From assembly GCF_000515275.1 (NCBI RefSeq), contig NZ_KI911560.1:1116001-1180000 (forward strand): a DNA stretch of 64,000 bases, given 5' to 3'. Under the pieces are notes generated by a model. That model did no database searches, was not told where the DNA came from, and saw nothing but the letters and a program-made list of their open reading frames with translations. Origin of the DNA: Methylophilus sp. 5 (GTDB taxonomy: Bacteria; Pseudomonadota; Gammaproteobacteria; Burkholderiales; Methylophilaceae). Numbering within the stretch: position 1 is the first letter of the stretch; each line of letters starts with the position of its first letter. Below, piece by piece: positions 16,388 to 24,955 of this stretch. Made by a program: the position numbers and the translations under genes.

Positions 16388-17596
16388 TTGAATATAAATA
16401 CTTTTGCAATCCCGCCTACCGCCCGCCTCAATGAAGGCCAGCATGCACTGGCTGTTGCCAAGCAGTTGGCAGAGTCATTCTCACTCACAGCAGTAGAGCG
16501 GGATCACTTGGGCGGCACGCCGAAACTGGAACGGGATGCGCTGAGAAACAGCGGCTTATTGTCGTTAATCATTCCGCGCCAATACGGTGGCTATGGCGCC
16601 AACTGGCAGGAAACATTGCAGGTTGTACGCGAGTTTGCCAAAGTGGATAGCTCGATTGCGCACGTGTATGGCTTTCAGCACCTAATGCTGGCCACCGTGC
16701 GGCTGTTTTCACGGCCCGACCAGTGGGAGCGCTGGTACGAACAAACCGCGCAACTTAACTGGTTTTGGGGCAATGCGCTCAACCCGCTGGATGAGCGCAC
16801 GGTGTGCAAAAGTTATAGCCATTGGCATGAGTTTTCGGGCAAAAAGAGCTTTTGCTCTGGCGCGCTGGACTCAGAAATGCTGATTGCCTCGGCTATTAAA
16901 AAAACGGATGGGCAGCTGGTGATTGCCGCCATCCCTACCCTGCGCACCGGCATTACTATTCTGGATGACTGGGATAATATCGGCCAGCGCCAGACGGATA
17001 GCGGTAGCGTGAATTTTGAAAAAGTGCGGGTAGAAGAAAACGAGCTGCTCACCGAACCAGGGCCCCTTAGCAACCCGTTTGCCTGCCTGCGGCCGTTGAT
17101 CGCGCAACTGATTCTGACCAATATCTATTTAGGCATTGCCGAAGGTGCTTTTAACGACGCACAACACTACACCCTGCGCGAAGCCCGGCCGTGGAAAAAT
17201 GCCAATGTTGATACGACCAGCCAGGACCCTTACATTCTTGCCCATTATGGTGAGTTTTGGGTGGGCTTGGAGGCGACGCGTGCGCTCACCAATCAGGCGG
17301 CAGAAAAGCTGGATGCCGCCTGGGCCAAAGGCTTAAGCCTGACAGAAGAAGATCGCGGCCTGCTGGCCACCAGTATCAGCGCCGCCAAAGTGCTGGCCAC
17401 CCGCACCGGGCTGGACCTCACCAGCCGCATGTTTGAGGTCGCAGGCTCCAGAGCAACGCATGCCGGGCTGCGACTAGACAGGCATTGGCGCAACCTGAGA
17501 ACGCATACCTTGCACGATCCACTAGATTACAAAATTAAGGAGCTGGGTGAATGGGCGCTGACTGGCAGCTTTCCTCACCCTACATTTTACTCATGA
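16388..17596 (+). CDS. DszC/SfnB-like flavin-dependent monooxygenase, second paralogue
   Basis: 402-residue acyl-CoA-dehydrogenase-fold monooxygenase, paralogous to the protein encoded at 13617. Shared blocks include [13 protein letters not shown] [80 protein letters not shown] and [18 protein letters not shown]. It starts at TTG; there is no in-frame ATG upstream before a stop, and only a weak GGAT-type ribosome site. It is first in a rightward sigma-54 operon, and its stop overlaps the sfnR start (ATGA). By family it should oxidise a sulfur compound with FMNH2; the substrate is unknown. Confidence 0.83.
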   Translation: MNINTFAIPPTARLNEGQHALAVAKQLAESFSLTAVERDHLGGTPKLERDALRNSGLLSLIIPRQYGGYGANWQETLQVVREFAKVDSSIAHVYGFQHLMLATVRLFSRPDQWERWYEQTAQLNWFWGNALNPLDERTVCKSYSHWHEFSGKKSFCSGALDSEMLIASAIKKTDGQLVIAAIPTLRTGITILDDWDNIGQRQTDSGSVNFEKVRVEENELLTEPGPLSNPFACLRPLIAQLILTNIYLGIAEGAFNDAQHYTLREARPWKNANVDTTSQDPYILAHYGEFWVGLEATRALTNQAAEKLDAAWAKGLSLTEEDRGLLATSISAAKVLATRTGLDLTSRMFEVAGSRATHAGLRLDRHWRNLRTHTLHDPLDYKIKELGEWALTGSFPHPTFYS

Positions 17597-18717
17597 ATAT
17601 TATGGACAAATTTATCGAGCATCTGGATCAGGGCAATGACGGGGATTATCGCGACAATGAAAAAAACCTGCTGACGCTGCCCAATTCCCGCACGCTGACC
17701 ACCTCTATTCGCGCGACCGCGCAAGTGTTTGAGGACCCTAAATCCATCGCCCTGCTCAGCCGTATCCAGCAAATTGCGCCCAGTGATGCCAATGTGCTGA
17801 TCATCGGTGAAACTGGCACGGGCAAAGAGCTGATTGCACGCCATGTGCATGCCTTAAGCAACCGTAAAGGCAAGCCGTTTGTCGCTGTTAACTGCGGCGC
17901 TTTTTCTGACACATTAGTAGAAAGCGAATTGTTCGGCCATGAAAAAGGCGCATTTACCGGCGCATTTGTCGCCAAGGCAGGCTGGTTTGAAGCGGCCAAC
18001 GGCGGTACTTTATTTTTGGATGAAATAGGCGATTTGCCTCTGGGCATACAGGTAAAACTGCTACGCGTGCTACAAGAACGCGAAGTGGTGCGCCTGGGCG
18101 CCAGAAAGGCGACCCCGATTGATGTCAGATTAGTCGCCGCCACCAATGTTCGCCTTGAAGAGGCGGTGCAGGCAGGCAACTTTCGTGAAGATTTATTTTA
18201 CCGCTTGCGCGTCGCCCACCTGGAGTTACCGACCTTAAGAAACCGCCCCGGTGATATTTTGCCGCTGGCCGAATACTTTGTCGGCGAATATACGCGCCGG
18301 CTGGGCTACGCAGATAGCCGCCTGGATGACACCGCCAAACAAAAGCTGATACAGCACAGCTGGCCAGGCAATATCCGCGAGCTGGAGAATGTGATTCACC
18401 ACTCGCTGCTCATTTGCCGCAATAACCTGGTGCGTAGCGAAGACTTACACTTATCGTCTATTTCACTGCACCGCCCCAAACAGGAGCAAGCACAACAAGC
18501 AGGCAGCCATGCACCTGACCTATTGGAAGAAGCGTTGCAGCAGCTGTTTGAATCCGACAAAGCGCAGTTATACGATTATGTTGAAGATGCCTTGGTGCGC
18601 GCGGCTTATCAGCATTGCCATCATAACCAGGTGCAAACTGCAAAACTGCTGGGCCTGAGCCGCAACGTACTGCGTGCCAAGCTGATTAAAATGGGAGCGA
18701 TTAATGCCCTCAAGTAA
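17593..18717 (+). CDS. sfnR: Sigma-54-dependent activator of sulfone utilisation
   Basis: 374-residue enhancer-binding protein with no receiver or PAS domain. An N-terminal ~60-residue linker is followed by an AAA+ domain: Walker A GETGTGKE, the sigma-54 contact loop GAFTGA, Walker [21 protein letters not shown], and [17 protein letters not shown] Fis-type HTH ([20 protein letters not shown]) ends the protein. This layout is typical of SfnR, which lacks an input domain and is controlled mainly by its own synthesis. The start at 17593 overlaps the upstream stop as ATGA; an earlier in-frame ATG lies inside the upstream gene. It probably binds the TGCTGA palindromes at 6921-7012 and 16116-16180. 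Confidence 0.88.
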   Translation: MNIMDKFIEHLDQGNDGDYRDNEKNLLTLPNSRTLTTSIRATAQVFEDPKSIALLSRIQQIAPSDANVLIIGETGTGKELIARHVHALSNRKGKPFVAVNCGAFSDTLVESELFGHEKGAFTGAFVAKAGWFEAANGGTLFLDEIGDLPLGIQVKLLRVLQEREVVRLGARKATPIDVRLVAATNVRLEEAVQAGNFREDLFYRLRVAHLELPTLRNRPGDILPLAEYFVGEYTRRLGYADSRLDDTAKQKLIQHSWPGNIRELENVIHHSLLICRNNLVRSEDLHLSSISLHRPKQEQAQQAGSHAPDLLEEALQQLFESDKAQLYDYVEDALVRAAYQHCHHNQVQTAKLLGLSRNVLRAKLIKMGAINALK

Positions 18718-19363
18718 CCTGGCTTTCAAATCAAACCCCGTCTCCTTGCAGGCGCTCATTTCGCCACAGGCCAGTACCAACCTGCCCACCGAATATGGCA
18801 CCTACCGCCTGCATGCATTTAAAGATAGTCGCACAGGCATTGAGCATATCGCGCTGGTGCTTGGCGACGTATCTGGACAGTCTAACGTACTCACCCGCGT
18901 GCACTCAGAGTGCCTGACCGGCGACGTGTTTGGCTCACAACGCTGCGATTGCGGCGAGCAGTTCAAACAGGCGCAACGCCTGATACAGCAGCAAGGCAGT
19001 GGCGTGATTGTGTATTTACGCGGCCAAGAAGGGCGCGGCATTGGCCTGAGCAACAAAATACGTGCTTATACTTTGCAAGAGCAAGGGTTGGACACTGTGG
19101 AGGCAAACCTTGCATTGGGGCTGCCCGTAGACCAGCGTGAATACGATATTGCGGTTGGCATCCTGCAACATTTGCAGGTTGCCTCCATACGCTTACTCAG
19201 CAACAACCCCGACAAATCTGCCGCCCTCAATGCCTGGGGCTTGGTCGTTGCAGAAGTGGTTGCGCTTGAAATTGAAAGCAACCCACAAAATGCACACTAC
19301 CTGGCAACCAAAAAACACAAATTAGGCCACCAGCTTGCACTGGTTGCAGATCATCTCAGCTAG
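18704..19363 (+). CDS. ribA: GTP cyclohydrolase II
   Basis: First enzyme of the guanine branch of riboflavin synthesis. The 219 residues carry the zinc cluster [20 protein letters not shown] near 68-87, the catalytic [19 protein letters not shown] and the C-terminal LLSNNPDK. It overlaps the sfnR end by 14 bp, has GGGAG six bases upstream and is therefore part of the sigma-54-driven DszC-like/sfnR operon. With ribB in the divergent ssuD operon it gives the cluster both committed steps of flavin synthesis, presumably to meet FMN demand of the monooxygenases. It is stand-alone, not a RibAB fusion. Confidence 0.93.
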   Translation: MPSSNLAFKSNPVSLQALISPQASTNLPTEYGTYRLHAFKDSRTGIEHIALVLGDVSGQSNVLTRVHSECLTGDVFGSQRCDCGEQFKQAQRLIQQQGSGVIVYLRGQEGRGIGLSNKIRAYTLQEQGLDTVEANLALGLPVDQREYDIAVGILQHLQVASIRLLSNNPDKSAALNAWGLVVAEVVALEIESNPQNAHYLATKKHKLGHQLALVADHLS

Positions 19364-19369
19364 CAAAAA

Positions 19370-19990
19370 TTAAGGGCACGCCGCAACCACGTGAGTGAGT
19401 GCTTGCAAGCGCACAAGCAGCGTGTGCAATGTCGCGGCAATATGTTGCTGAGCAGCACGTTGGTTCAACACCGTATTTGACAGCGTGTCAGCCTGCAAAC
19501 GTAAGGGCAAAGACTGTAACTGACACTGCAATGTCACCAGCCGTGGCTGGTCACGTTCGGCTGGAATATCAAACTCGTTCTGGCTGCCATAGGCCTCAAA
19601 TAGCAGAGTTTCCAGGCCAACCACCAGCGCCATAATATGGTCGCCTGCAAATGCCGGATCAAACAAGAGTGCCAACGCCTCATCGCCTTGCAAACGGCGA
19701 ATGCCCTCAAACCGCCAATTGGCTTTGCCATCAAATACCCACTCGGTCATCTCGCGCGGCCCTACCTGGGTGCTCTTGGCCAGTTCGGCCGGGTATTCGG
19801 TGTACAACGCCTGCATCAACGCGCGCAGGTCTTCAGTATGTGCACTCACTTCCTGTTTAGTCGTTAACTGCGCCACATGCGCAGTTTTTGTGGCTGCGCG
19901 CGCATTGACTGCACTCACACAAAGCAACAATAGGGCGATACAAACAAATAGCACATGACGGCATCCCTGCCGGCGCTGTATCAATGGCAT
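19370..19990 (-). CDS. Hypothetical exported protein
   Basis: About 206 residues with a clear signal peptide (basic RRQGCRH followed by a Leu-rich core and a cleavage region near NARAATK). The mature part is mostly helical, with conserved-looking blocks LRALMQALYTEYPAEL, EWVFDGKANWRFEGIRRL and LFDPAFAGDHIMALVVGLET, and a Cys near the C-terminus. I do not recognise a named family. A GTG directly precedes the ATG; the ATG at 19990 fits the AAGG spacing better. It is convergent with ribA (6 bp between stops) and is followed upstream by the terminator at 20015-20044, so it appears monocistronic. Confidence 0.7.
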   Translation of the reverse strand: MPLIQRRQGCRHVLFVCIALLLLCVSAVNARAATKTAHVAQLTTKQEVSAHTEDLRALMQALYTEYPAELAKSTQVGPREMTEWVFDGKANWRFEGIRRLQGDEALALLFDPAFAGDHIMALVVGLETLLFEAYGSQNEFDIPAERDQPRLVTLQCQLQSLPLRLQADTLSNTVLNQRAAQQHIAATLHTLLVRLQALTHVVAACP

Positions 19991-20014
19991 CACTCACCTT
20001 TCAAACGTCATCAA

Positions 20015-20044
20015 ACAAAAAAGCCCGAGTAAATCGCCCGGGCT
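20015..20044 (-). terminator. Rho-independent terminator of the iorAB-cytochrome operon
   Basis: The minus strand reads AGCCCG-11 nt-CGGGCT followed by TTTTTTG, about 90 bp after the cytochrome gene stop. Confidence 0.8.
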
Positions 20045-20136
20045 GTTGATATTAGTGATGCAGACAAAGTTTTGAAAGGGCGCTATTCACAACATCCCCC
20101 ATGAAATCAGCCTGCGCGACATCCAACAAATTTGGG

Positions 20137-21414
20137 TTAATGGGCCGAAGGCGACAGTTTGCGAATCTTGGCGACGTCCTGCGCGCTGGTCGCCTCCAGC
20201 GGATGATTCCACGCCGTCTGCATAAAACTGACAAGCTGCGCCACCTCCGTGTCATTCAGCATGTGGCGGAATTTCGGCATATTGAACGGTGCCGCCACGC
20301 CTTGCGCTTTAAGCTGCGGCGATCCATTCAAAATCACGTTAATCAATGATGATGGATCCGGGTCCATGACAGCTGGGTTGCCAGCCAGCGGTGATAAATA
20401 AGGCGCCACCCCTTTACCATCCTGGCCATGACAGGCCACGCAATATTGTTGATACAGCCTGGCGCCTGGATAATTTGTCAGTGTTTTAAATTGAGCCAGG
20501 GTCGCGTTCGGATCGTATTGATAAGGTTTTTGATGCTGATCATTGGTCCCTTTGATTGTTTTCAAATACGTCGCAATCCCGCTTAAATCCTCGGTTGTCA
20601 TGCCTTCTGTGCTGTTGTTAATGACGGTGGTCATGGTCCCAAACGCCGAACTATGCTGATTCGCCCCAGATTTGAGATAGACCAGAATATCTGCCTCAGA
20701 CCAGCGGCCAAGACCGGTATTGTGATCGCCACGTAAGTTGGTGGCCGACCATCCTTCGAGGGTTTCGCCACTTAAAAAGTGATCCGAGGCATGGGTCAGC
20801 CCTTTTTCTTGAAACGCCAGACCACGCGGTGTGTGGCAAGCGCCACAATGCCCCAGCCCTTGTACCAAGTAAGCGCCACGATTCCAGCTGGCCTCTTTTG
20901 AGGCATCTGCCTGATAAGTCTGCTTATCCAGAAAAATGCGATTCCAGACGGCCAAAGGAAACCTGTAATTTAAGGGCCAGGGAATCTCGCTCGCCTTGTT
21001 TGATTGGCGAACTGGTTTAACGCCATGCATAAAGTACACATAAAGAGAGTGAATGTCAGCATCACTGACTTTGGCATAAGAGGGATATGGCATGGCCGGG
21101 TAAAGATGATGGCCATCTTTGGCCACCCCGCGCCGCAGGGCGTGAGCAAAATCGGATTCGGTGTATCGACCGATGCCTGTTTCGGCATCAGGCGTGATAT
21201 TGGTTGTATAAATAGCGCCCACTGGCGTCAGCATGGGCAGGCCACCCGCGTAGGGTTTACCATGCGGTGCGGTGTGACAGGAGATACAATCCCCGACGCG
21301 TGCCAAGTACTCGCCTTTTTTGACCTCTGCCGGATTGACGGCAAACACGCTCGAAGAGTAAGTAAAGATGACGGCTGCAAGACCTAATTTCATCAACCCT
21401 GATGCCAAATTCAT
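20137..21414 (-). CDS. Tri-haem cytochrome c subunit of a periplasmic dehydrogenase
   Basis: 425-residue exported c-type cytochrome with three CxxCH haem sites: CISCH near 43, CGACH near 195 and CVACH near 330. The signal peptide is at the N-terminus (LGLAAVIFTYSSSVFAV). This three-haem architecture belongs to the cytochrome subunit of membrane-bound alcohol, gluconate and aldehyde dehydrogenases. It lies 9 bp downstream of the large molybdenum subunit gene, so it should accept electrons from the IorAB-type oxidoreductase and pass them to the respiratory chain. A strong terminator follows. Confidence 0.9.
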   Translation of the reverse strand: MNLASGLMKLGLAAVIFTYSSSVFAVNPAEVKKGEYLARVGDCISCHTAPHGKPYAGGLPMLTPVGAIYTTNITPDAETGIGRYTESDFAHALRRGVAKDGHHLYPAMPYPSYAKVSDADIHSLYVYFMHGVKPVRQSNKASEIPWPLNYRFPLAVWNRIFLDKQTYQADASKEASWNRGAYLVQGLGHCGACHTPRGLAFQEKGLTHASDHFLSGETLEGWSATNLRGDHNTGLGRWSEADILVYLKSGANQHSSAFGTMTTVINNSTEGMTTEDLSGIATYLKTIKGTNDQHQKPYQYDPNATLAQFKTLTNYPGARLYQQYCVACHGQDGKGVAPYLSPLAGNPAVMDPDPSSLINVILNGSPQLKAQGVAAPFNMPKFRHMLNDTEVAQLVSFMQTAWNHPLEATSAQDVAKIRKLSPSAH

Positions 21415-21423
21415 TGCGGCTCC

Positions 21424-23640
21424 TTATGCTTTCAGTTGTTGACCAATCGGCAGTTTGCGAATGCGTTTGCCCGTGGCCGAGAACACGGCATTGGTTAACG
21501 CAGCGCCAATGGCGGCGGTACCAGGCTCACCAATACCGCCTGGCGCCTCAGCACTTTTAATCAGGTGCACGTCAATCGCCGGTGATTCATTCATGCGTAG
21601 CATGCGGTAATCATTAAAGTTAGTTTGCTGTACCCGGCCATGTTCAATCGTAATTTCGTTGAATAAAACAGCGGTCAGGCCAAAAATGACGCCACCTTGA
21701 ATTTGCGCAATCACGGTATCCGGATTCACCGTCATGCCGCAATCCACCGCAGAGACCACGCGGTTAACTTTCACCTCACCCTGCTCATTCACTGTGACAT
21801 CAACCACCATCGCCAAGAAAGTGCCAAACGCATGCATCACAGACACACCACGGCCCTGCCCTTTTGCGAGTGGCTTACCCCAGTCACTCTTGCTCACCGC
21901 CGTTTGCAAAGCATTTTTCAGCCTAGGGCTTTGACCAAGCAAATCCAGGCGGTATTTCACTGGATCAATGTGAGCCAAGTGCGCCAGTTCATCAATAAAA
22001 CTCTCCACCACAAACGTACCACGCGTCGGGCCAACGCCGCGCCAAAATGCGGTGGGCACATCCCGCGGCTCTACCCGTACGTAATCGACATACACATTCG
22101 GTAAGGCATACGGCAGTTCCGCCGAGACTTCTACTGCATCCGGGTCTACACCGTTTTTGACTAATGGTGGCGCAAAGCGCGCCATGATGGACGAGCCGAC
22201 AATACGGTGTGACCATGCCACCGGTTTTCCGTGGGCATCCAGCCCGGCAGAGATGCGATCAAAGTAATAAGGGCGGAACATATCATGCTGGATATCTTCT
22301 TCCCGGGTCCAGATCACCTTGACTGGCCCCTTCACTTGCTTGGCCACTTTCACCGCCTGCACAACGCCATCAAACTCTAGCCGTCTGCCAAAACCACCGC
22401 CAATCAGGAAGTTATGTAACCTGACTTTTTCAACCGGCATGTTGAGTATTTTGGCTGCCATGCCCTGCGCAAAGGTAGGGATTTGCGTCCCCACCCAAAT
22501 ATCGCAGCCAGAAGCGCTGACTTCTACCGTGCAGTTCATGGGTTCCATCGTGGCATGTGCCAAAAATGGTTGCTCATACTCGACACTGAGCGTTTTATCA
22601 GCTTTTTTATAGGCACTGGCGGCATTGCCTGTTTTTTTAGCCACAGCACCCGGTTTTTTGGCGGCCTCACGTAAGTCTTGAATCAAATCACGGGTGTTGA
22701 CCGCAGCGCTTTTGCCTTCATCCCATGTGATCTCTAACGCGCCCAGGCCACGTTTGGCGGCCCAGGTATTCGTGCCAATCACCGCAACCGCATTATCCAC
22801 CTTGACGACTTGCAGCACGCCCGGCATTGTCAGGGCGCGGCTCTCATCCACACTGGCGAGCTTGCCACCAAATACAGGGCAGGTGGCAATCACCGCGAAC
22901 TTCACATTGTCCGGACGCGCATCAATGCCAAATTTTGCCTGCCCATTTGCTTTGTCAGGGGTATCCAAGCGCTTGGCAGAGGTCCCAATCAGTTTAAAGT
23001 CTTTAGGGTCTTTGAGCACGACGCTCTTAGGCACTGGCAATTGACTGGCAGCAGCGACTAGCGCACCGTAGCTCAGTGTTCGCCCTGATGCCTCGTGGTA
23101 AACCACCCCCGACTTTGCATAACAGCTCGCTGCAGCCACTTTCCATTTCTGTGCAGCGGCAGTCACAAGCAATGATCGACACACGGCACCCGCCTGACGC
23201 ATCGGCTCCCACAGTGCACGGATGGAAGTTGATCCGCCAGTCACCTGCGCGCCCAGCAGCGCATCCGCATAAAGTTTCTCATTGGGCGGGGCATGCTCCA
23301 GCTTCACCGTGTGCAGATCCACCTCCAGCTCTTCTGCCAACAGCATAGGAATAGAGGTATACACACCCTGGCCCATTTCAACCTTGGGCATAATCATGGT
23401 GACCTCACCTGTCTTATCAATCTTGATAAATCCATTAGGCGCCAGCACGTCCTTGCCGCTGCCTAACTCACTATAGGCCTGGGTTTGCTTGCTTTGACTC
23501 AACGCCGGTAAGCTGATACTTAACACCATGCCGCCAGCCGCGGTTGCACTCACTGACGCGGCCATTTTAAGAAAGTGACGTCGAGGAGGATTAGCCACCG
23601 TGTATTGATCGGCTAACGCTTGAATAAGACCTTGTGACAT
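21424..23640 (-). CDS. iorB: Molybdenum oxidoreductase large subunit, IorB/aldehyde dehydrogenase type
   Basis: 738-residue xanthine-oxidase-family large subunit of the isoquinoline 1-oxidoreductase/aldehyde oxidase class, which binds molybdopterin cytosine dinucleotide. A twin-arginine signal RRHFLKMAAS lies near residue 20, so it is exported folded. Recognisable blocks are MPKVEMGQGVYTSIPMLLAE, GGGFGRRLEFDGVVQAV near 410, RGVGPTRGTFVVESFIDELA and GGIGEPGTAAIGAALTNAVF with the Glu of the active site near the C-terminus. The start at 23640 (MSQGLIQ) is chosen because the longer frame overlaps the small-subunit gene. Substrate (an aldehyde or N-heterocycle) cannot be read from sequence. Confidence 0.88.
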   Translation of the reverse strand: MSQGLIQALADQYTVANPPRRHFLKMAASVSATAAGGMVLSISLPALSQSKQTQAYSELGSGKDVLAPNGFIKIDKTGEVTMIMPKVEMGQGVYTSIPMLLAEELEVDLHTVKLEHAPPNEKLYADALLGAQVTGGSTSIRALWEPMRQAGAVCRSLLVTAAAQKWKVAAASCYAKSGVVYHEASGRTLSYGALVAAASQLPVPKSVVLKDPKDFKLIGTSAKRLDTPDKANGQAKFGIDARPDNVKFAVIATCPVFGGKLASVDESRALTMPGVLQVVKVDNAVAVIGTNTWAAKRGLGALEITWDEGKSAAVNTRDLIQDLREAAKKPGAVAKKTGNAASAYKKADKTLSVEYEQPFLAHATMEPMNCTVEVSASGCDIWVGTQIPTFAQGMAAKILNMPVEKVRLHNFLIGGGFGRRLEFDGVVQAVKVAKQVKGPVKVIWTREEDIQHDMFRPYYFDRISAGLDAHGKPVAWSHRIVGSSIMARFAPPLVKNGVDPDAVEVSAELPYALPNVYVDYVRVEPRDVPTAFWRGVGPTRGTFVVESFIDELAHLAHIDPVKYRLDLLGQSPRLKNALQTAVSKSDWGKPLAKGQGRGVSVMHAFGTFLAMVVDVTVNEQGEVKVNRVVSAVDCGMTVNPDTVIAQIQGGVIFGLTAVLFNEITIEHGRVQQTNFNDYRMLRMNESPAIDVHLIKSAEAPGGIGEPGTAAIGAALTNAVFSATGKRIRKLPIGQQLKA

Positions 23641-23642
23641 GA

Positions 23643-24101
23643 TCAGACCCCTTCCTTGGCAGCTAACTTGATCGCCGCACGTATGCGTGGATAAGTGCCA
23701 CAGCGGCAAATATTGCCTGACATGGCAGCATCGATTTGCGCATCATTCGGCTGAGGGTGTTGGCCAAGCAAAGCACAGGCTGACATGATCTGACCTGACT
23801 GACAATAACCACACTGCATTACCTCCTGGTCTAACCAGGCTTTTTGAATTGACTGACCGGCTGCGGTTTCGCCAACCGCCTCTATGGTCGTAATTTTTTT
23901 ACCACTCACGGCCGAAATCGGTAAGACACAAGAACGGGTCGCCTGACCATCCACATGAATAGTGCATGCGCCGCATTGCGCAATTCCACAGCCAAACTTG
24001 GTGCCTGTCAGGCCGATAATATCTCTGATCGCCCACAGCAGGGGCATATCATCCGGGGCATCTACCTGGTGGGTGCTACCATTGATATTGAGGGTTGCCA
24101 T
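23643..24101 (-). CDS. iorA: [2Fe-2S] small subunit of the IorAB-type oxidoreductase
   Basis: 152-residue iron-sulfur subunit with two clusters: an N-terminal plant-type one ([16 protein letters not shown], then a later Cys in RSCVLP) and a C-terminal helical one ([10 protein letters not shown] and [16 protein letters not shown]). It passes electrons from the molybdenum subunit to the tri-haem cytochrome. It is first in the leftward operon and two bases separate its stop from the large-subunit start. No maturation genes (XdhC, MobA) are in the window. Confidence 0.9.
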   Translation of the reverse strand: MATLNINGSTHQVDAPDDMPLLWAIRDIIGLTGTKFGCGIAQCGACTIHVDGQATRSCVLPISAVSGKKITTIEAVGETAAGQSIQKAWLDQEVMQCGYCQSGQIMSACALLGQHPQPNDAQIDAAMSGNICRCGTYPRIRAAIKLAAKEGV

Positions 24102-24323
24102 GAGTGGGGGTCCTTCCTAAAAAAGCGCATTACAACGAGTGACTGACATGAAAATACGCATTATTCATTTAAATAAATGAATTTATGGATAGCACAAGAA
24201 TGTATTAATTTAAATGTCGAATCAAGTCTTAAATTTATTAAATTCTTGCCTAAAACTATGTGAGTTTTTGACTGAAGCACCCCAACCAGCGTTTATCGTT
24301 GAGTCGCTGTGAATCGCCACTAA

Positions 24324-24404
24324 TTTACTAGACACCTTTATGCCGCAATTTGGACTACCCTCGGTGTCTAGTAAACCGTGGGTAGTCCAATCGAAGTCTG
24401 CGGC
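24324..24404. repeat. Interleaved perfect inverted repeats (possible pseudoknot or recombination site) in a 400-bp gap
   Basis: In the gene-free stretch 24102-24502, arm A (TTTACTAGACACC, 24324-24336) pairs with A' (GGTGTCTAGTAAA, 24363-24375). Arm B (TTGGACTACCC, 24350-24360) pairs with B' (GGGTAGTCCAA, 24380-24390). The order is A-B-A'-B', so both stems could form together only as a pseudoknot. A third pair GCCGCA/TGCGGC (24342-24347, 24399-24404) extends B. The site lies at the left edge of the accessory islet. The rest of the gap shows only A/T-rich sequence upstream of iorA. Function unknown. Confidence 0.7.
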
Positions 24405-24502
24405 GCGCCTCACTGTAAATAACATTCCAAACTACTTGCGATTTATTTGCATATCAAGTCATGCATCATCAAAAAAGACATCTTGCATTGATGCCCTTTG
24501 AT

Positions 24503-24955
24503 TTAACTAACAAGCCAATTCCAGAACCGTTGCAAGATTGAAAGAGTTTTACTCAATGTCTTATTTTCCCGATTATTGCTATGTGTTTTTATCAAGTCTT
24601 TTTGCAGATTCTCATATTGAGTCATTTCCTGTAAATCACGTCTATCTCTGGCTTTCACTTGCCGAATCTCATGGTCACTGAAAGCATATGACCAGTCAAT
24701 TCTGTTTTGTTTAATCCAGTAGTGCGACTTACATGCTGAGTTCCAATTGCCTATGGACGGTAAAAGCGAAACTTTACCCTTAGCAACCTGAACCCGCCAC
24801 TGAGCAGATGAAAGAGGCGTGACCACCTCTTGTCCACAGCCACAGCAGCATTTATGTATGGCAGTTTGATATTTCTGGCTAATGTACAAAATACCATCGT
24901 CTAATTGCGTTGGAATCAACTCAACAAACTTTGGCTCTATACTCAACTGTTTCAC
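24503..24955 (-). CDS. DUF6527-family putative zinc-binding protein of the ubiquitin-like operon
   Basis: 150-residue cytoplasmic protein. A metal-binding pattern is visible: Cys cluster HKCCCGCGQEVVTPL at 35-47 and a second half SIGNWNSACKSHYWIKQ at 67-83, giving CxC and CxxH pairs suited to one zinc. The C-terminal third is charged and helical. I recognise it as DUF6527, a family usually encoded beside ThiF/E1 and Multiubiquitin proteins. It overlaps the E1 gene by 4 bp (its ATG lies at the E1 TGA) and is last in the operon. A zinc-ribbon or ligase-like adaptor role is possible but not shown. Confidence 0.8.
   Translation of the reverse strand: MKQLSIEPKFVELIPTQLDDGILYISQKYQTAIHKCCCGCGQEVVTPLSSAQWRVQVAKGKVSLLPSIGNWNSACKSHYWIKQNRIDWSYAFSDHEIRQVKARDRRDLQEMTQYENLQKDLIKTHSNNRENKTLSKTLSILQRFWNWLVS

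Noticed and set aside
24222..24425. 67-codon open frame covering the interleaved inverted repeats
   Set aside because: Composition is dictated by the repeats; no ribosome site or family match.
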